DNA from: CAZEHS01 sp964649745
GTDB taxonomy: Bacteria; Bacillota; Clostridia; Peptostreptococcales; Acidaminobacteraceae
Reading direction: 5' to 3'
Assembly (NCBI GenBank): GCA_964649745.1
Contig: CAZYQI010000005.1
Location: forward strand, 1-64,000
Length of the DNA: 64,000 nucleotides
Part shown: piece by piece, positions 58,977 to 64,000 of the stretch
Numbering within the stretch: the stretch's first letter is position 1
Layout: each line of letters begins with the position of its first letter
Translations under genes and position numbers: made by a program
The notes under the pieces: generated by a model
Databases searched by the model: none
Told to the model about the DNA's origin: nothing
Seen by the model: only the letters and a program-made list of their open reading frames with translations

Positions 58977-59507
58977 TTACACCTCCTTACGTTTCAGTAA
59001 CTCTTGTAGCGCCGCCATTCTGGGGTCTACTGTATCCATCTCACAGGCACAAGAGCCTGTATTCAGGTTCTGTCCGCACATCTGACAAAGGCCGGCGCAC
59101 GTCTCCGTACAAAGCATCTTCAGAGGCAGGTTCATCAGCACATCATCCTCAACAATAGGGTCCAGGTCTGCTGAATCGCCTTCAATCATCCAGATGTCTT
59201 CACCTTCATCATCTTCTTCACTTTCGTTTCCTGCCTCGCCCTTCTCAAGAATACGGGTGAGTTCACCGGAATATTCATAGTCAAAAAGCTCAAGGCAACG
59301 GTCGCAGGGTACTTTCACCTGACCTGAATAGGTCATTTCCAGTATGAATCTGCGCCCGGATCTCAGCACTTTGCCTGTCCCCAGAACTGGTCGCGATTCC
59401 ACGGGATGCAAGTGGTCAAAAATTAACCCTGGATCCGACTCCATTCGGTAATCAAATGAAATCTCCTGGGTCTTCCCTGTTACCAAGGGTGTTAAATCAA
59501 TCCGCAT
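58977..59507 (-). CDS. yceD: YceD/DUF177 23S rRNA accumulation protein
   Basis: 176 residues. The DUF177 family is required for 23S rRNA accumulation in some bacteria and is nearly always beside rpmF. Here VPCDRCLELFDYEYSG and a C-terminal Cys cluster (LCTETCAGLCQMCGQNL) suggest metal binding. An acidic stretch lies between them. ATG 59507 has AAAGGAG 6 nt upstream; the longer frame from 59564 is not supported. Confidence 0.9.
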   Translation of the reverse strand: MRIDLTPLVTGKTQEISFDYRMESDPGLIFDHLHPVESRPVLGTGKVLRSGRRFILEMTYSGQVKVPCDRCLELFDYEYSGELTRILEKGEAGNESEEDDEGEDIWMIEGDSADLDPIVEDDVLMNLPLKMLCTETCAGLCQMCGQNLNTGSCACEMDTVDPRMAALQELLKRKEV

Positions 59508-59590
59508 GACATACTCCTTTGCGTATAACATGATTATTATACCGACCACAGGATTCTTTGTCAAGGCTTCTCGAAGCGAGATTCACACGG

Positions 59591-59624
59591 GAAAAAAAGC
59601 CGCCGGGGCAGGACCACAGCGGCT
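59591..59624 (-). terminator. Terminator of ackA
   Basis: Minus-strand stem AGCCGC / GCGGCT (59619-59624 with 59598-59603), followed by TTTTTTT. It lies 10 bp after the ackA stop codon. Confidence 0.8.
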
Positions 59625-59633
59625 GAATCCGTT

Positions 59634-60830
59634 TTACTTGGTTGTAAGTGATTTGGTGTCTCTTGCGATTACAAGCTCTTCGTTGGTTGGGATAACCATG
59701 ATTTTCACCTTGGAGCCGTCGGTGTTCACGAAGGCTTCCTTGCCGCGGGTCTTGTTCTTCTCTTCATCCAGCTCGATGCCCATGAAGCTCAGGCCTTTGC
59801 AGATGTATGAACGGTTCACTGCGGAGTTTTCCCCAAGACCGGCAGTGAATACGATGCCGTCCACGCCGCCCATGTCGGCTGCGTATGCTGCAATATATTC
59901 CTTAACCCGTTGGTCGAAGGTTTGAAGCGCCAGAACAGCTCTTTCATTGCCTTTCTCTGCAGCCTCTTCAATGTCGCGGAAATCGCTGGAGATGCCGGAG
60001 ATCCCAAGAACGCCGGATTTCTTGTTAAGAACATCGTTCATCTGGTCCGCAGTAAGGCCTTCTTTACCCATGATGTAGGTTACGATGGCAGGGTCGATAT
60101 CGCCGCACCGCGTACCCATGATCAGACCTTCCAGCGGCGTGAAGCCCATGGAAGTGGCTACGGATTTTCCGCCTTCAACTGCACAGATGCTGGCGCCGTT
60201 GCCCAGGTGGCATGTGATCAGCTTAAGATCCTTGACGTCCTTGCCCATCATATCTGCCGCCCGGCCGGAAACATATTTGTGGCTGGTTCCGTGGAAGCCG
60301 TAGCGACGGACTTTATATTTGTCGTAATATTCGTATGGAAGCGGGTAGATGTAAGCGCTGCGGGGCATTGTCTGGTGGAACGCGGTATCAAAGGTTGCAA
60401 CGTTGGGGACCCCTGGCAGCAGCTCCTGAATCGCCTTGATTCCGATGATGTTGGCCGGATTGTGAAGGGGCGCCAGTTCAACGCACTCCTCAAGGGCCAC
60501 CATGACCTGAGCGTCAACCACTACGGACTCGCTGTATTTCTCGCCGGCATGAACCACCCGGTGGCCGCAGGCATTGATTTCCTTAAGATCCGCAACAGCA
60601 CCGTAGGCTTTGTCTGTAAGGGCCTTAAGCACCTCTGCAAGGGCTTCTTTGTGTGTAGGCATGGGCACTTCGATCAGTGTCTTGCCGGTTTTTTCTGTTT
60701 CGTGCTTCAGTCTGGAGCCTTCAATGCCGATACGTTCAACCAGGCCGATTGCCATAACGCTCTCATCAACCATGTTGATCAGCTGATACTTCAATGATGA
60801 ACTTCCGCAGTTAATTACCAGTACGTTCAA
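59634..60830 (-). CDS. ackA: Acetate kinase
   Basis: Interconverts acetyl phosphate and acetate, giving ATP in fermentation. 398 residues with VLVINCGSSSLKYQL at the start, NACGHRVVHAG, FDTAFHQTMPRSAYIYPLP, RRYGFHGTSHKYV and TCHLGNGASICAV. Start TTG 60830 with GAGGGGG upstream. No pta gene is adjacent in this window. Confidence 0.97.
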   Translation of the reverse strand: MNVLVINCGSSSLKYQLINMVDESVMAIGLVERIGIEGSRLKHETEKTGKTLIEVPMPTHKEALAEVLKALTDKAYGAVADLKEINACGHRVVHAGEKYSESVVVDAQVMVALEECVELAPLHNPANIIGIKAIQELLPGVPNVATFDTAFHQTMPRSAYIYPLPYEYYDKYKVRRYGFHGTSHKYVSGRAADMMGKDVKDLKLITCHLGNGASICAVEGGKSVATSMGFTPLEGLIMGTRCGDIDPAIVTYIMGKEGLTADQMNDVLNKKSGVLGISGISSDFRDIEEAAEKGNERAVLALQTFDQRVKEYIAAYAADMGGVDGIVFTAGLGENSAVNRSYICKGLSFMGIELDEEKNKTRGKEAFVNTDGSKVKIMVIPTNEELVIARDTKSLTTK

Positions 60831-60856
60831 TTGTTATCCCCCTCGTGTCGAAAAAA

Positions 60857-60885
60857 TTGACAAATCCCGATAAACCCAATACAGT
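60857..60885 (+). promoter_or_regulatory. Putative tmcAL promoter
   Basis: TTGACA (60857-60862), 17-bp spacer, TACAGT (60880-60885). Leader about 115 nt to the ATG at 61007. Confidence 0.5.
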
Positions 60886-60889
60886 TTTT

Positions 60890-60917
60890 ATTATAAACGA
60901 GAGAAATAATAATTCAA
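60890..60917 (-). promoter_or_regulatory. Putative ackA promoter
   Basis: Minus strand TTGAAT (60912-60917), 16-bp spacer, TATAAT (60890-60895), about 60 bp before the TTG start. It is divergent from the tmcAL promoter. Confidence 0.55.
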
Positions 60918-61006
60918 TAGAAAATGGCTGGAAAACGATTCTTTCATGGCTTATAAGATTTTTTTAATGTATACAAAATGCATATCCATACCTGTCGGAG
61001 GTTTTT

Positions 61007-62224
61007 ATGAAGGTTTTAGGCTTGATCACGGAATACAATCCGTTTCACAATGGACATCTGCATCATCTGAAGGAATCCAAAGCCCTCACCGGCATCGACC
61101 TGACCATCGCGGTGATGAGCGGTCATTTCCTGCAGCGGGGCGCTCCGTCACTCACCGATAAATGGACCCGGGCAGAAATGGCTGTGCGGTCCGGTGTGGA
61201 TCTTGTGGTGGAGCTTCCGGCCATTTATGCCTGCTCCAGCGCCGAGTTTTTCGCGTCTGCCGGGGTTTCCCTGCTCCATAGCATGGGTGTAACGGATATT
61301 TGTTTCGGATCAGAGGACGGCAATATCACCCCGATGATGACATCGGCCCGCATTCTTGCCAAGGAACCCTCTGATTTCAAAGAGGCACTGAGAAGTGGTC
61401 TGGACAAAGGGCTCAGCTTCCCTGAGGCTCGGGAGATGGCACTATCCGCTGTTCTTTTATCCGGAGGCGTAGAAATGGATACCCCCAACAATATCCTCGG
61501 CGTTGAATACTGCAAGGCCATATTGACCCAGAACATCCCCATGACTCCACACACCATAAAGCGAATCGGCACCGGCTATCACAGCACCGATATCGCTGGT
61601 GAAATTTGCAGCGCCACCGCTATTCGCCAGATCGTGCGAGAATCCACTGAAACACCGGATTTCCACATCGTAATGCCGAAAGAGGCCGCCCCCCTTATGG
61701 ATGCGGCATATATGTCCGGAAATATCACCTCAGAGGGTGACCTCTTCCCCATCCTCCGTTATCTTTTGAGAGCGCAGCCCTCGTATGTTGCCCCGGACAT
61801 TGCCGATTGCGATCATGGACTCCTAAACCGCCTTATTGAGGCCTCAAAAACCGCACACTCCTTCGACGAACTTGTTCAAAAGGCAAAGACCCGCCGCTAT
61901 ACCCTTACCCGGATCCAGCGGGTGCTGATGTCCCTGCTGCTGGGAATACGGAAGGACACCCGGGAGCGGTTGGGTGCCCCTCGGTATATCCGGGTTCTGG
62001 GAACCTCCGGAGCGGGCCGGGAGTACCTGAAAACGCAAAAGAAGGCGCTTCAGCTCCCCGTCATCAACAATCTGGCCCGTTTCAGCACGGAGGACGACCT
62101 GCTTAAGGAGATGCTGGCCTACGATATCCTTGCCACCGACCTGTTCGCCATGACCCTGGAAAACCCGGAGCTTCGAATACAAGGTAAGGATTATAAAATT
62201 AAGAGCCCTTTTCTGGGCAACTAA
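61007..62224 (+). CDS. tmcAL: tRNA(Met) cytidine acetate ligase TmcAL
   Basis: 405 residues of the YlbM/TmcAL family, which uses acetate and ATP to make N4-acetylcytidine at the wobble position of elongator tRNA(Met). The nucleotidyl-transferase motif EYNPFHNGHLHHL (about 8-20) contains HxGH, with FLQRGAPSLTDKW and FGSEDGN following. GGAGG is 6 nt before the ATG. It lies divergent from ackA, whose product handles the same acetate. Confidence 0.93.
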   Translation: MKVLGLITEYNPFHNGHLHHLKESKALTGIDLTIAVMSGHFLQRGAPSLTDKWTRAEMAVRSGVDLVVELPAIYACSSAEFFASAGVSLLHSMGVTDICFGSEDGNITPMMTSARILAKEPSDFKEALRSGLDKGLSFPEAREMALSAVLLSGGVEMDTPNNILGVEYCKAILTQNIPMTPHTIKRIGTGYHSTDIAGEICSATAIRQIVRESTETPDFHIVMPKEAAPLMDAAYMSGNITSEGDLFPILRYLLRAQPSYVAPDIADCDHGLLNRLIEASKTAHSFDELVQKAKTRRYTLTRIQRVLMSLLLGIRKDTRERLGAPRYIRVLGTSGAGREYLKTQKKALQLPVINNLARFSTEDDLLKEMLAYDILATDLFAMTLENPELRIQGKDYKIKSPFLGN

Positions 62225-62248
62225 AAAGACAGCCTCGGCTGTCTTTTT
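62223..62248. terminator. Bidirectional terminator after tmcAL
   Basis: AAAAAGACAGCC / GGCTGTCTTTTT 12-bp stem with a 2-nt gap. It overlaps the tmcAL stop codon and lies 11 bp from the end of the convergent gene. Confidence 0.85.
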
Positions 62249-62259
62249 CTGTATCAGAG

Positions 62260-62745
62260 CTATCGGGGATTGAATCGGTCCAGTTCCTTGCGGTTGTCGT
62301 TCACGGTGATCAGCATGCGGTGAAGTTCTTTTTCCAGGTTCTCCAGAATCTCATCCGCATAGCAGTAGGAGCCGGTTTTGATCTCGTCGGATTTTTCAAC
62401 GGATTCGTTGATAAGCTCATCCGCTTTCTTCCGCGCCAGTTTCATGATTTCGCTCTGATCCACCAGGGCCATGGCCTGGGCATGGGCATCGCTCATCATT
62501 TGATTCATATCACTCTGGGCCTTTTGAATAAGCCGTTCTGTCTCCTCCTGGGCATCTGAAAGAATTTTTGAGCGTTCGTCCTTGATCCATTTTGCCTGTT
62601 TCACTTCATCTGGCAATTGAATGCGTATTTCTTTGATAAGTTCAAGAACATCTTCCCGATCAATCAGAGCTTTCCCTGAAAAAGGCACCGAGGCCGCCCC
62701 TTCCATTTTTTCTTCCAGTTCATCCAGCAAAACCAGAACGCGCAT
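62260..62745 (-). CDS. Coiled-coil protein linked to coaD, unknown function
   Basis: 161 residues, strongly charged. A helical region from about 55 to 150 (KILSDAQEETERLIQKAQSD and MKLARKKADELINESVEKSD) has the alanine/glutamate pattern of ATP synthase b/H-type stalks or DivIVA-like coils. There is no membrane segment. Similar proteins occur next to coaD in Clostridia and are sometimes called ATPase subunits, which I do not support. ATG follows coaD by one base. Confidence 0.8.
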   Translation of the reverse strand: MRVLVLLDELEEKMEGAASVPFSGKALIDREDVLELIKEIRIQLPDEVKQAKWIKDERSKILSDAQEETERLIQKAQSDMNQMMSDAHAQAMALVDQSEIMKLARKKADELINESVEKSDEIKTGSYCYADEILENLEKELHRMLITVNDNRKELDRFNPR

Positions 62746-62746
62746 A

Positions 62747-63226
62747 TTATTCCTCCTTTAGCTTATCCTTGAGCAATTGATTGACGGCGGGGGGAACCAG
62801 GCTCTCCACACTGCCGCCCAATCGGTATATTTCTTTCACCAGACTTGAACTCAGGTACGAATTTTCGTTGGCCGTCATCAGGAAGATCGTTTCCGCGCCG
62901 GAATTCAACTTGCGATTCATCAGCGCCATCTGGAACTCCGCCTCGAAATCACTGATGGCACGGAGTCCTTTGACAATCAGAGGGATATCCTGTTCTTTCA
63001 TATAGTTTATCAAAAGTCCGCTGAAGGAATCAACCCGAACATTTGGAATATCCTCTGTTACCTGTCTCAGAAGCTCCAGGCGCTCCTCCAATGTAAAGAG
63101 CGGATTTTTAGCGGTATTGATCAGAACTGCCACAACCAGTTCATCCACCAGGGCGGCTGCCCGTCGGATGATATCTAAATGGCCATTGGTCACCGGATCG
63201 AAGCTTCCGGGATAGACTGCCCTCAT
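62747..63226 (-). CDS. coaD: Phosphopantetheine adenylyltransferase
   Basis: Fourth step of coenzyme A synthesis. 159 residues with nucleotidyl-transferase motif YPGSFDPVTNGHLDIIRRA (TxGH), KGLRAISDFEAEFQMALMNR and SSSLVKEIYRLGG. Overlaps rsmD by four bases. Confidence 0.97.
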   Translation of the reverse strand: MRAVYPGSFDPVTNGHLDIIRRAAALVDELVVAVLINTAKNPLFTLEERLELLRQVTEDIPNVRVDSFSGLLINYMKEQDIPLIVKGLRAISDFEAEFQMALMNRKLNSGAETIFLMTANENSYLSSSLVKEIYRLGGSVESLVPPAVNQLLKDKLKEE

Positions 63227-63780
63227 GGGTTAACCTCCCTGTATATCGAAAGCGTGGTACGCCCGTATTTTTTTACGTTGATTCGCTGCAGATGCCCCTC
63301 TTGCTCGGGCACCCTATCGGTGTCCTCGTGCTCGGCAACCACCAGGGCCTCCGGGTTCAATACCCGGCACTCAACCAACTGCTTCAGGGTAATGGGAACC
63401 CAGCCCTTCTGATAGGGGGGATCCATAAAAACCAGATCGAAGGTTCTACCTTCATTTTGGAGCTGACGAAGGGCCGATGCCGCATCCGATTGAAGGATTC
63501 TGGCTTTGTCCGACAACCGTGTACGCTTCAGGTTATCACTGATGACAGTATAACATTTTTTGTCCGCTTCAACCAGAACCGCATCCAACGCTCCCCGACT
63601 AAGGGCTTCTATGGACAATGCTCCGGATCCGCTGAAAAGGTCCAGTACGGACGTGTCACGAATTTCATGCTGTATGATATTGAACAGATTCTCTTTTACC
63701 CTGTCGGTGGTGGGCCGTGTACCAAGCCCTTCCGGAGCATTGAGGGAAATCCCCCGTGCCGTTCCGCTGATAACCCTCAT
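63223..63780 (-). CDS. rsmD: 16S rRNA (guanine966-N2)-methyltransferase
   Basis: 185 residues. RVISGTARGISLNAPEG at the start, SAM-binding VLDLFSGSGALSIEALSRGA and catalytic DPPY in LVFMDPPYQKG. Upstream of coaD and downstream of recG, the typical clostridial order. Confidence 0.95.
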   Translation of the reverse strand: MRVISGTARGISLNAPEGLGTRPTTDRVKENLFNIIQHEIRDTSVLDLFSGSGALSIEALSRGALDAVLVEADKKCYTVISDNLKRTRLSDKARILQSDAASALRQLQNEGRTFDLVFMDPPYQKGWVPITLKQLVECRVLNPEALVVAEHEDTDRVPEQEGHLQRINVKKYGRTTLSIYREVNP

Positions 63781-63848
63781 GTCTCGCCTCCTGTATGGCT
63801 TTAAAACAGGCCTATTGTATCTTGCGTTTCATATCCTCACAACGAAAG

Positions 63849-64000
63849 CTAGATCGTAAAATCACTGATAAACCGCTTCATAAAGGCCGTTTCTTCCGGA
63901 GAAAGGTCTCTTCCCTGGCTGGTTTTAAGCGCCTGTCGCTGGGCTTGTTCCAACAGGTCCCAGTCCGTCAGCAGATTGGCGGCCTTCATTTCAGGGAGGC
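63849..64000 (-). CDS. recG: ATP-dependent DNA helicase RecG, C-terminal end
   Basis: The last 50 codons of a minus-strand frame entering from the right edge and stopping at TAG 63849-63851. It reads LPEMKAANLLTDWDLLEQAQ and ends RFISDFTI. The pattern (LPEMKAANLLxDxxLLxxA) matches the C-terminus of RecG, which restarts stalled forks. recG commonly precedes rsmD. Identification rests on this short end only. Confidence 0.7.
   Translation of the reverse strand, partial: LPEMKAANLLTDWDLLEQAQRQALKTSQGRDLSPEETAFMKRFISDFTI

Noticed and set aside
1..64000. CRISPR arrays, prophage, tRNA genes or complete insertion sequences
   Set aside because: No regularly spaced identical repeats, phage structural genes, cloverleaf sequences or transposase frames were seen by reading; a tRNAscan or ISfinder search could still find something short.

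Overview
The window is a chromosome segment of a Gram-positive anaerobe of the class Clostridia with roughly 50% GC. The evidence is gene order and family type: the block rnc-smc-ftsY-ylxM-ffh-rpsP-khpA-rimM-trmD-rplS-rbgA, a FapR-controlled plsX-fab cluster next to rpmF/yceD/ackA, recG-rsmD-coaD, a divergent second type II topoisomerase pair, and an ACT-protein/hom/lysC operon. Species cannot be named from the sequence. I found no CRISPR array, prophage, tRNA or intact insertion sequence.

Layout. 1-4.8 kb: start of a 5S rRNA gene with its own strong promoter, then a small membrane protein and a ParC/ParE-like topoisomerase. 5-9.5 kb: M29 aminopeptidase divergent from an ACT regulator, homoserine dehydrogenase and aspartokinase. 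9.6-16.8 kb: a phosphate island in which pstSCA run forward and phoP-phoR-pstB-phoU run backward towards them. Three arrays of 11-bp-spaced Pho-box repeats lie before pstS, pstC and phoP. 16.8-22.3 kb: signalling genes (PAS/GAF/GGDEF cyclase, HD-GYP phosphodiesterase, CBS protein, LytTR regulator). 22.4-33.3 kb: ribosome, SRP and chromosome-segregation housekeeping operon, interrupted by a MITE-like repeat. 33.3-37.3 kb: an EamA transporter and an arsenic operon (arsR, permease, thioredoxin-like protein, acr3, arsC remnant). 37.3-52.4 kb: a catabolic island with a dipeptide-type ABC transporter, LctP-type permease plus a 46-residue membrane protein, two YtcJ-type amidohydrolases (one exported with a LysM domain), a cytoplasmic gamma-glutamyltransferase-family protein and a sigma-54 activator. 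52.6-64 kb: fatty acid synthesis, rpmF/yceD, ackA, tmcAL, a coiled-coil protein, coaD, rsmD and the recG 3' end.

Two observations stand out. The arsenic-operon permease has a single in-frame UGA exactly at the first Cys of the CxC motif normally read as PFCSCS, while the rest of its 332-codon frame is open. It is either a new selenoprotein or a point nonsense mutation. The catabolic island carries three sigma-54 promoters (-24/-12) in front of the ABC transporter, the gamma-glutamyltransferase and one amidohydrolase. The activator lies beside them, and an inverted repeat sits about 100 bp from both divergent promoters. This looks like a self-contained sigma-54 regulon for importing and hydrolysing peptide- or amide-like substrates.
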